Source: Cereibacter changlensis JA139
GTDB lineage: Bacteria > Pseudomonadota > Alphaproteobacteria > Rhodobacterales > Rhodobacteraceae
DNA length: 32,603 bases
Direction of reading: 5' to 3'
Assembly: GCF_003034985.1 (NCBI RefSeq)
Contig: NZ_PZKG01000039.1
Location: forward strand, 1-32,603
Within the stretch, counting starts at the first letter, position 1; each line of letters starts with the position of its first letter. Shown piece after piece: positions 21,914 to 29,439 of the stretch. The notes beneath the pieces were generated by a model. It saw only the letters and a program-made list of their open reading frames with translations, ran no database searches and was not told where the DNA came from. The position numbers and the translations under genes are program-made.

Positions 21914-22683
21914 ACCCAGTCTCCCAGCACCGACTGCCACAGCGTCAGCGCGGCGACCGCCGCCGTATCCGCCCGCAGGATGCGCGGGCCAAGCGAGACC
22001 GGCACCACCTGTTCCATCCGCCGGAGTCGCGCCTGTTCGGCCTCGGCAAAGCCGCCCTCCGGCCCGATCAGCACCGCCCAAGGCCCCGGCGAGGGCGACT
22101 TCGGCGCTTCCTCGAAGCCGCGCGGCTCGGTCTCGCCCGCGCCCGCCAGCAGCCCCGCCCGCGCCCCCAGCATGTTCTCGTCGCACCACATGATCCGCCG
22201 CTCGGCCGGCCAGTCGGCCAGAAGCCGGTCCAGCGCCACCAGGTCGCAGACCTCGGGCACGAAGGTGCCGCCGCATTGCTCGGCCGCCTCGACGGCATGG
22301 GCCTGCAGCCGGTCCTGCCGGATGCGTTCGGAATTGGTGAAACGGGTCTGCACCGGCAGGATGCGTCGCACCCCCATCTCGGCCGCCTTCTCGACGATGA
22401 AATCGGTGCGCGCCTTCTTAATCGGCGCGAACATCAGCCAGAGATCGGGCGGCACCCGCAAGGGCGCGGTCTGCTCGGCGCAGACCAGAAGACCGCCGCG
22501 CTTGCCCGCCTCGGCCACCTCGGCGCGCCATTCGCCGTCGCGCCCGTTGAACACAAGAACGCCAGCCCCCTTGCCAAGCCGCATGACTCCGAACAGGTAA
22601 TGGGCCTGTTCCTGCGTCAGCGGAACGGGTTGCCCCGCGCCGAGGGGCTGCTCTAGAAACAATCTGATCTTTGCATCCGCCAT
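21910..22683 (-). CDS. rsmE: 16S rRNA (uracil-1498-N3)-methyltransferase
   Basis: A 257-residue SPOUT-class methyltransferase that modifies U1498 of 16S rRNA. An N-terminal PUA-like domain (IRLFLEQPLGAGQPVPLTQEQAHYL) precedes the knotted SAM-binding domain with KKARTDFIVEKAAEMGV, VLIGPEGGFAEAE and VSLGPRILRADTAAVAAL, which form the SAM site. The start at 22683 (MADAKIRLFL) fits the family and is preceded by CCCCTC only, so its ribosome site is weak. It begins 12 bases from the divergent ubiA start. The insertion GAGETEPRGFEEAPKSP before the knot is longer than usual. Confidence 0.94.
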   Translation of the reverse strand: MADAKIRLFLEQPLGAGQPVPLTQEQAHYLFGVMRLGKGAGVLVFNGRDGEWRAEVAEAGKRGGLLVCAEQTAPLRVPPDLWLMFAPIKKARTDFIVEKAAEMGVRRILPVQTRFTNSERIRQDRLQAHAVEAAEQCGGTFVPEVCDLVALDRLLADWPAERRIMWCDENMLGARAGLLAGAGETEPRGFEEAPKSPSPGPWAVLIGPEGGFAEAEQARLRRMEQVVPVSLGPRILRADTAAVAALTLWQSVLGDWV

Positions 22684-22695
22684 GAGGGGCAACTT

Positions 22696-23685
22696 ATGCA
22701 CCAGCCGCCGCAAACGCCAGAGGCTGCCCTGCCGCCGCATGCGACAGGAACCGTCTCCGACGCGCCGCCCGGCAACTGGGTCGACACGCTTGCCCCCGCC
22801 GCGACGCGCCCCTTCCTGCGCCTGTCGCGCGCCGACCGCCCGATCGGCACCTGGCTCCTGCTGCTGCCTTGCTTCTGGGGCGTGGCGCTGGCCGCCAATG
22901 CCGACCCGGCGGGCTTCCGGCCCTTGGATCTCTGGATCGTGCTCGGCTGCGCCATCGGCGCCTTCCTGATGCGCGGCGCGGGCTGCACCTGGAACGACAT
23001 CACCGACCGCGAGTTCGACGCCGCCGTCGCCCGCACCCGCTCGCGCCCGATCCCCTCGGGGCAGGTCACGGCGAAACAGGCCGCGGTCTGGATGGTGGTG
23101 CAGGCGCTGATCGCGGCGCTGATCCTGTTCAGCTTCAACGCCCTAGCCATCGGCCTCGGGATCGCCTCGCTGGCCCTGGTCTGCCTCTACCCCTTCGCCA
23201 AGCGCTTCACCTGGTGGCCGCAGGTCTTCCTCGGCCTCGCCTTCAACTGGGGCGCGCTCTTGGCCTGGGCCGCGCATGCCGGCAGCCTCGGCTGGGCCCC
23301 AGTCTGGCTCTATGCGGCGGGCATCACCTGGACGCTGTTCTACGACACGATCTATGCCCATCAGGACAAGGACGACGACGCGCTGATCGGGGTGAAATCC
23401 ACCGCGCGGCTGTTCGGCAGCAACACCCGGCCCTGGCTGCGCGGCTTCCTCGCCGCCACCGTGCTGCTGATGACGCTCGCCGTGGTGCTGGCCCTGCCTG
23501 CCGACGCGCCGCTGGTGCAGCTGCTGCTGGCGCTGGCGGGGGTCTGGGGCATCGGCTGGCACATGGCCTGGCAGCTGGCCCGGCTCGATACCGAAGACCC
23601 GGCACGCTGCCTGCAGCTGTTCCGCAGCAACCGCGACGCCGGGCTGATCCCTGCGCTGTTTCTTGCCGTTGCCGCCCTGGTCTGA
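22696..23685 (+). CDS. ubiA: 4-hydroxybenzoate polyprenyltransferase
   Basis: A 329-residue multispanning inner-membrane prenyltransferase that attaches the isoprenoid tail to 4-hydroxybenzoate in ubiquinone synthesis. The first metal-diphosphate motif NDITDREFD (Asn100, Asp101, Asp104, Asp108) is followed by ARTRSRPIPSG, and the second motif is YDTIYAHQDKDDD near residue 220; LSRADRPIGTWLLLLPCFWG opens the family domain. GAGGGG lies six bases before the ATG. An N-terminal extension of about 38 proline-rich residues precedes the domain; it also contains the space where the divergent rsmE promoter must lie. Confidence 0.95.
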   Translation: MHQPPQTPEAALPPHATGTVSDAPPGNWVDTLAPAATRPFLRLSRADRPIGTWLLLLPCFWGVALAANADPAGFRPLDLWIVLGCAIGAFLMRGAGCTWNDITDREFDAAVARTRSRPIPSGQVTAKQAAVWMVVQALIAALILFSFNALAIGLGIASLALVCLYPFAKRFTWWPQVFLGLAFNWGALLAWAAHAGSLGWAPVWLYAAGITWTLFYDTIYAHQDKDDDALIGVKSTARLFGSNTRPWLRGFLAATVLLMTLAVVLALPADAPLVQLLLALAGVWGIGWHMAWQLARLDTEDPARCLQLFRSNRDAGLIPALFLAVAALV

Positions 23686-23730
23686 TTGCCCCAGGGGCCC
23701 CGAACCCCTAAGCACGGACCAAGCCTGTCA

Positions 23731-25854
23731 ATGAAAGCCGTTTCTGCCATGCGTCTTCCCCGCCTCGCCGTTGTCCCCGTCGTCTTCATCGGCGCCGGCC
23801 TGATCTCGGTTCTGGGCGCCGGCTGGGCGGCGACGGTGATCGAGAAGCGCAGCAGCGCCATCGTGCATTCCGGCCTGCTGACCGCCGGGCTGACCTTCGC
23901 CAAGGTCGAGGCCGACGGGCTGCAGGTCTGGCTCACCGGCACCGCCCCGAACGAGGCCGCCCGCTTCCGCGCGGTGAATGTCACCGGCAGCCTCGTCGAT
24001 TCGGCCCGGATCCGCGACGCGCTGGAGGTCACCCCTGTGCGGGCCATCGAGGCGCCGCGCTTCTCGGTCGAGATGCTGCGCAACGATGACGGGATTTCGC
24101 TGATCGGCCTGCTGCCGCAGCGCCGCGACGACGAGGAGGAGCTGGCCGAGGCCGCCGCCGGGCTCGGGCGCGGGCTGAACGTCGCCGACATGCTGGAGAC
24201 CGCCGATTTCCCCGCCCCCGAAGGCTGGGACGCCGCGCTGGACTTCGGTCTCGCCGCGCTGAAGATCCTGCCGCGCTCCAAGATCTCGGTCTCGGCCGAA
24301 AGGGTGGCGATCACAGCGATCTCGGACAGCGAGGCGGAGAAGCAGAAGCTGGAGGGCCAGCTGAAGCGGCTGGCGCCGCAGGGGTTGCAGGTGAACATGA
24401 ACATCTCGGCGCCGCGCCCGGTGCTGACCCCCTTCACCCTGCGCTTCGTCATCGACGAGGACGGCCCGCGCTTCGACGCCTGTTCGGCCGACACCACCCG
24501 CGCCCGCGACCGGATCATCGCCGCCGGCCGCGCGGCCGGCGCTTCGGGCGAGGATGTCACCTGCACCGTCGGGCTCGGAGTGCCCTCGCCCCGCTGGGCC
24601 GAGGCGACCGAGGCGGCGATCAAGGGGCTGGCAGAGCTGAAGGCCGGCTCGGTCACCTTCTCCGACGCCGACATCACCCTGCTCGGCTCGCCCGAGACGC
24701 CGCAGGCCGATTTCGACCGGGTGGTGGGCGAGCTGGAGGCGGCGCTGCCCAAGGTCTTCTCGCTTTCGGCCACGCTGCCGCCGAAACCCAGCGCCACGCC
24801 GCAGGGCCCGGCCGAGTTCACCGCCTCGCTCTCGAGCCAGGGCCAGGTGCAGCTGCGCGGCCGGCTGACCGACGAGATGCTGCGCGCCGCGGTCGACAGC
24901 TTTGCCCGCGCCCAGTTCGGCGCGTCCAAGGTCTATACCGCCACGCGGCTCGACCCGGAACTGCCGGACGGCTGGCCGAAGCGGGTGCTTGCCGGGCTCG
25001 AATCGCTGGCGCAGCTGAACTCCGGCGCGCTGACCGTGCGGGCCGACACGGTGGAGGTGACGGGCGTCACCGGCTCGCGCCAGGCCAGCGGAAGGATCTC
25101 GCAGGTGCTGGCCGACAAGCTGGGCCAGGGCCAGACCTACAAGGTCTCGGTGCGCTATGACGAGAAGCTCGACCCGACCGCCGCCCTGCCCACACCGCAG
25201 GAATGCGCCGCCCGGATCAACGCGGTGGTGGCCAAGCAGAAGATCATCTTCACCCCCGGCTCCGCCGAGATCGACGCCTCGGTGCGCGGCACGCTGGATG
25301 CGCTGGCCGAGGTGTTCCGCGAATGCCCCGACCTGAAGATGGAGATCGCCGGCCACACCGACAGCCAGGGCAGCGAGGGCGGCAACCAGGCGCTGAGCCA
25401 GGCCCGGGCCGAGGCGGTGGTGCTGGCGCTGCAGGGCCGCCGGGTGAAGATCGGCGGGCTGACCGCGGTCGGCTATGGCGAGGCCAATCCGATCGCCGAC
25501 AACGGCAGCGAGGAGGGCCGCGAGGCCAACCGCCGCATCGACTTCGTGCTGAAGGACCTGCCCCCGGCCGAACCGGCGCCGGTGACGACTCCGGGTCAGG
25601 CGATGGCCGAGGCGGAGGCGGCGGCTTCGGCTTCGGCGGAAACCGCGAGCGGTGAGGCTGCGGCGGAAACGGTGGCCGACGAGGCCGCGGCCTCCGGGGG
25701 TGAGGCCGGGACGGCAGAGGCCACCGACGAAGGATCCGGAGACGGGGCTGGCGAAGAGGAGGCTGCCGAAGTTGGGTCCGCCGCGGAGGATGGCCCTTCC
25801 GTCGCGCCGACAGAAATGACACTCCGTCCCAAGCGCCGCCCGGACGCGGGCTGA
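23731..25854 (+). CDS. Large OmpA-family envelope protein with acidic Ala/Glu-rich tail
   Basis: A 707-residue envelope protein. Residues 8-35 are a hydrophobic anchor or signal (VVPVVFIGAGLISVLGAGWAA). A long middle region (about 50-480) contains repeated segments resembling BON-like domains (LEVTPVRAIEAPRFSVEM; LTVRADTVEVTGVTGS). Residues about 505-615 form the peptidoglycan-binding OmpA_C domain (FTPGSAEID, AGHTDSQGSEGGNQALSQARAEAV, YGEANPIADN, NRRIDFVL). A low-complexity tail of about 85 residues rich in Ala, Glu and Ser then ends in LRPKRRPDAG. No strong ribosome site: ATG 23731 is preferred, ATG 23749 possible. It probably links membrane and cell wall; its exact role is unknown. Confidence 0.82.
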   Translation: MKAVSAMRLPRLAVVPVVFIGAGLISVLGAGWAATVIEKRSSAIVHSGLLTAGLTFAKVEADGLQVWLTGTAPNEAARFRAVNVTGSLVDSARIRDALEVTPVRAIEAPRFSVEMLRNDDGISLIGLLPQRRDDEEELAEAAAGLGRGLNVADMLETADFPAPEGWDAALDFGLAALKILPRSKISVSAERVAITAISDSEAEKQKLEGQLKRLAPQGLQVNMNISAPRPVLTPFTLRFVIDEDGPRFDACSADTTRARDRIIAAGRAAGASGEDVTCTVGLGVPSPRWAEATEAAIKGLAELKAGSVTFSDADITLLGSPETPQADFDRVVGELEAALPKVFSLSATLPPKPSATPQGPAEFTASLSSQGQVQLRGRLTDEMLRAAVDSFARAQFGASKVYTATRLDPELPDGWPKRVLAGLESLAQLNSGALTVRADTVEVTGVTGSRQASGRISQVLADKLGQGQTYKVSVRYDEKLDPTAALPTPQECAARINAVVAKQKIIFTPGSAEIDASVRGTLDALAEVFRECPDLKMEIAGHTDSQGSEGGNQALSQARAEAVVLALQGRRVKIGGLTAVGYGEANPIADNGSEEGREANRRIDFVLKDLPPAEPAPVTTPGQAMAEAEAAASASAETASGEAAAETVADEAAASGGEAGTAEATDEGSGDGAGEEEAAEVGSAAEDGPSVAPTEMTLRPKRRPDAG

Positions 25855-25875
25855 GACCAGAGAGCGACGAACGCC

Positions 25876-26205
25876 ATGAACCGCGAAGAATTCATCATCA
25901 CCACGGCGATCATCCTGTTTGTCGCCTTCGGCCTCGGCTGGTTCGCCTGCTGGCTGGTCCACCGCTTCACCCGCATTGCCGGCGGCGAGATGGGCGAGGT
26001 CGACCGGCTGGCGCAATCGCTGCACGAGGCCGAGGAGGCCCGCGACCAGGCGGTGATCTACCTCGAGCAGCGCGAGGGCGAGCTGGCAACCCAGATCGCC
26101 CAGACCGAGGCCGAGCTGCGCGCCGCCATGGAAGGCCTGCGCGACGCCCGCCACGAGGCGGAGGAGATGCGCGCCTATATCGAGCGGATGCACTCGACCG
26201 GCTGA
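25876..26205 (+). CDS. Small membrane-anchored coiled-coil protein
   Basis: A 109-residue protein with one N-terminal transmembrane helix (about residues 7-30, ITTAIILFVAFGLGWFACWLVHRF) followed by a highly charged heptad-like helix to the C-terminus (about 38-105, RLAQSLHEAEEARDQAV onward). Similar small proteins follow OmpA-family genes in Rhodobacterales, from memory. It lies 21 bases after the OmpA-like gene, so the two are probably cotranscribed and may act together in the envelope. No enzymatic motif is present. Confidence 0.75.
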   Translation: MNREEFIITTAIILFVAFGLGWFACWLVHRFTRIAGGEMGEVDRLAQSLHEAEEARDQAVIYLEQREGELATQIAQTEAELRAAMEGLRDARHEAEEMRAYIERMHSTG

Positions 26206-26208
26206 GGC

Positions 26209-26281
26209 GCGAAATTTCTGCGAAATTTCGGCGGGGGCTGTCTGCCCCCGCACCCCCGAGGATATTTTCGGACAGAAAATG
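26209..26281. repeat. Rhodobacterales-type intergenic repeat with terminator hairpin
   Basis: Four elements follow each other in the gap between convergent genes: a direct repeat GCGAAATTTC at 26209-26218 and 26220-26229; a perfect 8-bp hairpin GCGGGGGC/GCCCCCGC (26231-26251, 5-nt loop); the block CCCCCGAGGATATTTTC (26253-26269), which I recognise as a sequence scattered between genes in many Rhodobacterales genomes; and a second small stem ATTTTC/GAAAAT (26264-26269 with 26275-26280). It probably serves as a bidirectional terminator. The 26282-26329 remainder holds nothing I can support. Confidence 0.7.
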
Positions 26282-26329
26282 GGGGGCTTGGAGTCTGCGA
26301 TCGGTGAGGGGGTGACAGTCGCCTCGCGG

Positions 26330-27151
26330 TCAGGGTCCGAGCAGGGCGGTGGTGAGGGGAGAGTCGGGCTCCTCGAGTTCGTCGATCACGTCGAAATGGT
26401 GTCGGCCGGGGGCGACCTGCCAGGGGCAGTCCCACTCTTCCGACAGGAGCCGGGCCTGCCAGAGGAAGGCGGGGCGCTCCTGCTGGCCGACGTGGACCGT
26501 CACGGCGCAGCCGGGGCGGCGCGGCAGCAGGGCCGGGCTTTCCGCCTCGGCCTCGGCAGCGTCGAGCCGCAGCGTGTCGTTCATCGCGGTGAGGCGCAGC
26601 GGGCGCAGGTCGGCCAGCGGCGAGATCGGGACCACGTGGCGGAGCCGGGCGGCGAGTTCCGCCGGCAGCGGCGCCTCGGCGCAGGCGAGCCGCGCCGCGA
26701 GATGGCCGCCCGCCGAATGGCCGGTGACCGCGATGGGCCCCTCGACCAGCGCCGCGGCCGCGGCCAGGGCGCGGTCGGCTTCGGCAGTCATCTCGGCGAT
26801 CCGGGCCTCGGGGGCCAGGGTGTAGGACGGCAGCGCCACGGCCCAGCCGCGCGCCAGCGGCCCTGCGGCGAGATGCGACCAGAGGCTGCGGTCGCCCGCC
26901 ATCCAGTAGCCGCCGTGAAAGAACAGCGCGAGGCCCTGCGGCCTGCCCTCCGGCAGGAACAGGTCGAAGCGCTGTCGGGCGCCGGGGCCATAGGCCAGAT
27001 CCAGCCGGGCGCGGGAGCCGAGATTTGCGCGGAAAGCCGCCGCCCTCGCCTCCCAGCGCGGGAAATAGGCCTCCGCCCCGGGGATGAATTCGCCGTTCGC
27101 ATAGGCCCGGTCCATCACGACCCGCTGATTTTCCTCGCTTGAACTGGACAT
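26330..27151 (-). CDS. Alpha/beta hydrolase, arylformamidase (kynurenine formamidase)-like
   Basis: A 273-residue soluble alpha/beta-hydrolase. The oxyanion-hole motif HGGYW (79-83), the nucleophile elbow GHSAGG (Ser146) and the late His in GRHHFDVIDEL (His251/252) are visible; the acid probably lies in VGQQERPAF. The N-terminal part (MDRAYANGEFIPGAEAYFPRW) is the extended lid region shared with animal-type arylformamidases, which hydrolyse N-formylkynurenine, but no kynurenine genes are nearby, so the substrate is uncertain. The start at 27151 has a GGGGGG tract upstream; earlier Mets in the frame are possible but lack family similarity. Divergent from the aldehyde dehydrogenase. Confidence 0.82.
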   Translation of the reverse strand: MSSSSEENQRVVMDRAYANGEFIPGAEAYFPRWEARAAAFRANLGSRARLDLAYGPGARQRFDLFLPEGRPQGLALFFHGGYWMAGDRSLWSHLAAGPLARGWAVALPSYTLAPEARIAEMTAEADRALAAAAALVEGPIAVTGHSAGGHLAARLACAEAPLPAELAARLRHVVPISPLADLRPLRLTAMNDTLRLDAAEAEAESPALLPRRPGCAVTVHVGQQERPAFLWQARLLSEEWDCPWQVAPGRHHFDVIDELEEPDSPLTTALLGP

Positions 27152-27239
27152 CCGCCCCCCCGCCATGCTTTCCATGGTGATCAGATGGCACGGCGACCCC
27201 GCCGGTGCAAACCGAACCCCGAACCCGCACGAGGTCCAA

Positions 27240-28718
27240 ATGCTCGATTCCGTCACCGATCTGCGTTCCCTGCTGAAGGATCCGTCGCTGCTCGAAACCC
27301 GCGCCTATGTCGCCGGCGAGTGGATTGCCGCCGATAACGGCAGCACCTTCGAGGTGCGAAACCCCGCCCGGGGCGACGTGATCTGCACCGTTCCCGATCT
27401 GGGCCGGGCCGAGACCGCGCGCGCCATCGCCGCCGCCGAGGTGGCGATGAAGGACTGGTCGGTGCGCACTGCCAAGGAGCGCGCCAACATCCTGCGCGCC
27501 TGGTTCAACCTGATGATGGCCAATCAGGAGGATCTGGCCGCCATCCTCACCGCCGAGATGGGCAAGCCGCTGGCCGAGGCCAAGGGCGAGATCGCCTATG
27601 GCGCCTCCTTCATCGAATGGTTCGCCGAAGAGGCCAAGCGCATCTATGGCGAGACGATCCCGGGCCACATGCCCGACAAGCGCATCACCGTGCTGAAGCA
27701 GCCGATCGGCGTCGTCGGCTCGATCACGCCCTGGAACTTCCCCAACGCGATGATCACCCGCAAATGCGGCCCGGCGCTGGCGGCAGGCTGCGGCTTCGTC
27801 GCCCGGCCCGCGGCGGAAACCCCGCTCTCGGCGCTGGCGATGGCGGTGCTGGCCGAGCGCGCGGGCCTGCCCAAGGGCATCTTCTCGGTGGTGACCTCGA
27901 TGAAATCCTCCGACATCGGCAAGGAATTCTGCGAGAACCCGACCGTGCGCAAGTTGACCTTCACCGGCTCGACCGAGGTGGGGCGCATCCTGCTGCGCCA
28001 GGCCGCCGATCAGGTGATGAAATGCTCGATGGAGCTGGGCGGCAATGCGCCCTTCATCGTCTTCGACGACGCCGATCTCGATGCCGCCGTCGCCGGGGCC
28101 ATGGCCTCGAAGTTCCGCAACAACGGCCAGACCTGCGTCTGCGCCAACCGGATCTACGTGCAGGCCGGCGTCTATGACGCCTTCGCCGAAAAGCTGGGCG
28201 CCGCGGTGGCCAAGCTGAAGGTCGGCGACGGGCTGACCCAGGGCACCGACACCGGGCCGCTGATCACCGAGAAGGCCGTGGCCAAGGTCGAGGATCACAT
28301 CGCCGACGTGCTGGCCAAGGGTGGCCATGTGGTGACCGGCGGCAAGCGCCACAGCCTCGGCGGCTCGTTCTTCGAGCCCACCATCGTCACCGGCGTCACG
28401 CAGGACATGAAGGTTTCCACCGAGGAGACCTTCGGCCCGCTCGCTCCGCTGTTCAAGTTCGACACCGAGGAAGAGGCGATCGGCTATGCCAATGACACGA
28501 TCTTCGGTCTGGCGAGCTATTTCTACGCCCGCGACATCGGCCGCATCACCCGGGTGCAGGAGCAGCTGGAATACGGCATCGTCGGCGTGAACACCGGCAT
28601 CATCTCGACCGAGGTCGCGCCTTTCGGCGGGGTGAAGCAGTCGGGCCTCGGCCGCGAAGGCTCGCATCACGGGATCGAGGATTATCTCGAGCTGAAATAC
28701 ATCTGCCTGTCGATCTGA
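27240..28718 (+). CDS. gabD: Succinate-semialdehyde-type NAD(P)-dependent aldehyde dehydrogenase
   Basis: A 492-residue aldehyde dehydrogenase of the GabD/SSADH clade, which oxidises succinate semialdehyde (GABA breakdown) or a close substrate. Catalytic residues are Asn166 (TPWNFP), Glu265 (MELGGNAPF) and Cys299 (NNGQTCVCANRIYVQ); Cys301 two residues later matches the redox-switch pair of human SSADH. The usual KPA segment that contacts the cofactor ribose reads RPAAETP (Arg189 in place of Lys). GAGG lies six bases before the ATG at 27240; the open frame upstream is not family-like. It is followed by a textbook terminator. Confidence 0.92.
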   Translation: MLDSVTDLRSLLKDPSLLETRAYVAGEWIAADNGSTFEVRNPARGDVICTVPDLGRAETARAIAAAEVAMKDWSVRTAKERANILRAWFNLMMANQEDLAAILTAEMGKPLAEAKGEIAYGASFIEWFAEEAKRIYGETIPGHMPDKRITVLKQPIGVVGSITPWNFPNAMITRKCGPALAAGCGFVARPAAETPLSALAMAVLAERAGLPKGIFSVVTSMKSSDIGKEFCENPTVRKLTFTGSTEVGRILLRQAADQVMKCSMELGGNAPFIVFDDADLDAAVAGAMASKFRNNGQTCVCANRIYVQAGVYDAFAEKLGAAVAKLKVGDGLTQGTDTGPLITEKAVAKVEDHIADVLAKGGHVVTGGKRHSLGGSFFEPTIVTGVTQDMKVSTEETFGPLAPLFKFDTEEEAIGYANDTIFGLASYFYARDIGRITRVQEQLEYGIVGVNTGIISTEVAPFGGVKQSGLGREGSHHGIEDYLELKYICLSI

Positions 28719-28739
28719 CCGGGCAGGGTTTCAGTGAGG

Positions 28740-28767
28740 GGGCGGCGGCGCAGGCTGCCGCCCTTTT
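28740..28767 (+). terminator. Rho-independent terminator of the aldehyde dehydrogenase gene
   Basis: GGGCGGCGGC / GCTGCCGCCC form a 10-bp stem with one G-U wobble around a GCAG loop, followed by TTTT (28764-28767). It starts 21 bases after the stop codon. Confidence 0.85.
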
Positions 28768-28795
28768 GCATGTGCGGCGGAGCTGCAACGGAAGA

Positions 28796-28817
28796 GGGCG
28801 CGCCCTGCGGCGCGCCC
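28796..28817 (-). terminator. Hairpin downstream of hsp20
   Basis: GGGCGCGCC / GGCGCGCCC, a perfect 9-bp stem with a 4-nt loop, 22 bases after the hsp20 stop; on the minus strand it is followed by TCTTCC. Probable terminator with a poor U-tract. Confidence 0.6.
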
Positions 28818-28839
28818 CCTGTCGGATATCGTGAAGCGA

Positions 28840-29313
28840 TCAGGCCTCGACCGGCGTCTGCACCGCGTCGATGGCCTTGGGCGCGGGCGAACCCGAGGCA
28901 ATCTCGATCCGGCGCGGCTTCAGCGCTTCGGGCGTCTCGCGCACGAGGTCGATGTGCAGCATGCCATGCTCATGCGAGGCCCCCGTCACGCGGACGTGGT
29001 CGGCCAGGGCGAAGCGGCGCTCGAAGGCGCGGGTGGCGATGCCGCGATGCAGGTAGGTGCGGTCGGATTCGTCGGCGGTCTTGCGGGCGCCGACATGCAG
29101 CGCGCCGTCCTTCACCTCGACGGCAAGCTCGTCGGGGGTGAAGCCCGCCACCGCGATCGAGATGCGATAGGCATTCTCGGCGGTCTTCTCGATGTTGTAG
29201 GGCGGGTAGGTCGGCTGGGCGACGTCAGTGGTCAGCGCGCGATCTATCAGGTCGGCGATCCGGTCGAAGCCGACGGTGGCGCGGTAAAGCGGTGCGAAGT
29301 CATAGCTGCGCAT
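28840..29313 (-). CDS. Small heat-shock protein Hsp20 (IbpA-like)
   Basis: A 157-residue alpha-crystallin-type chaperone that binds unfolding proteins and keeps them refoldable. The N-terminal RSYDFAPLYRATVGFDRIADLI is typical of IbpA-like members; the core domain (about residues 38-130) has YRISIAVAGFTPDELAVEV and the conserved LxxGI-like segment RTYLHRGIATRAFERRFAL; the tail has an IEI motif (RRIEIAS). The start is ATG 29313, with GGAGG six bases upstream; the ATG at 29319 lies inside that ribosome site. The ribosome site is embedded in a ROSE-like thermometer, with a heat-shock-type promoter further upstream. Confidence 0.93.
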   Translation of the reverse strand: MRSYDFAPLYRATVGFDRIADLIDRALTTDVAQPTYPPYNIEKTAENAYRISIAVAGFTPDELAVEVKDGALHVGARKTADESDRTYLHRGIATRAFERRFALADHVRVTGASHEHGMLHIDLVRETPEALKPRRIEIASGSPAPKAIDAVQTPVEA

Positions 29314-29397
29314 GGTCATCCTCCAAGAAGCGATGCTGGTCTGCCCGCCCTCATCGGGCCGGACATTCTGGCTGCCGGACCCATCATGGCATCCGGT
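29314..29397 (-). ncRNA. Probable ROSE-type RNA thermometer in the hsp20 leader
   Basis: The transcribed strand just before the start reads TCGCTTCTTGGAGGAT (29333-29318): a UYGCU anti-Shine-Dalgarno element facing the GGAGG, the hallmark of ROSE elements that block small heat-shock genes until warming. Upstream in the same leader a stem GGCCC/GGGC (around 29341-29362) is possible, and a perfect 7-bp stem CCGGACC/GGTCCGG (29375-29381 with 29395-29401) lies at the 5' edge, beginning about at the predicted transcription start. Leader length of about 84 bases fits ROSE. Folding was judged by eye. Confidence 0.65.
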
Positions 29398-29403
29398 CCG
29401 GAA

Positions 29404-29433
29404 GATTTGGGAAGCCGCTTCCGGCCTGTCAAG
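29404..29433 (-). promoter_or_regulatory. Heat-shock-type promoter of hsp20
   Basis: On the minus strand CTTGACA (29433-29427) is followed by CCCAAATC (29411-29404). As a housekeeping promoter it reads TTGACA-N17-CAAATC; as an RpoH promoter, CTTGA with a CCCxAxxT-like -10 at slightly long spacing. It lies directly after the protease stop codon. Which sigma factor reads it cannot be decided here. Confidence 0.55.
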
Positions 29434-29439
29434 ACCCGC

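Noticed and set aside
23728-26253. 841-codon open frame on the minus strand opposite the OmpA-like gene
   Set aside because: Same antisense composition effect; no recognisable motif, and it crosses the intergenic repeat.
26175-28670. 831-codon open frame on the minus strand across the hydrolase and aldehyde dehydrogenase
   Set aside because: It reads the hydrolase in a wrong frame and the antisense of gabD; no family resemblance.
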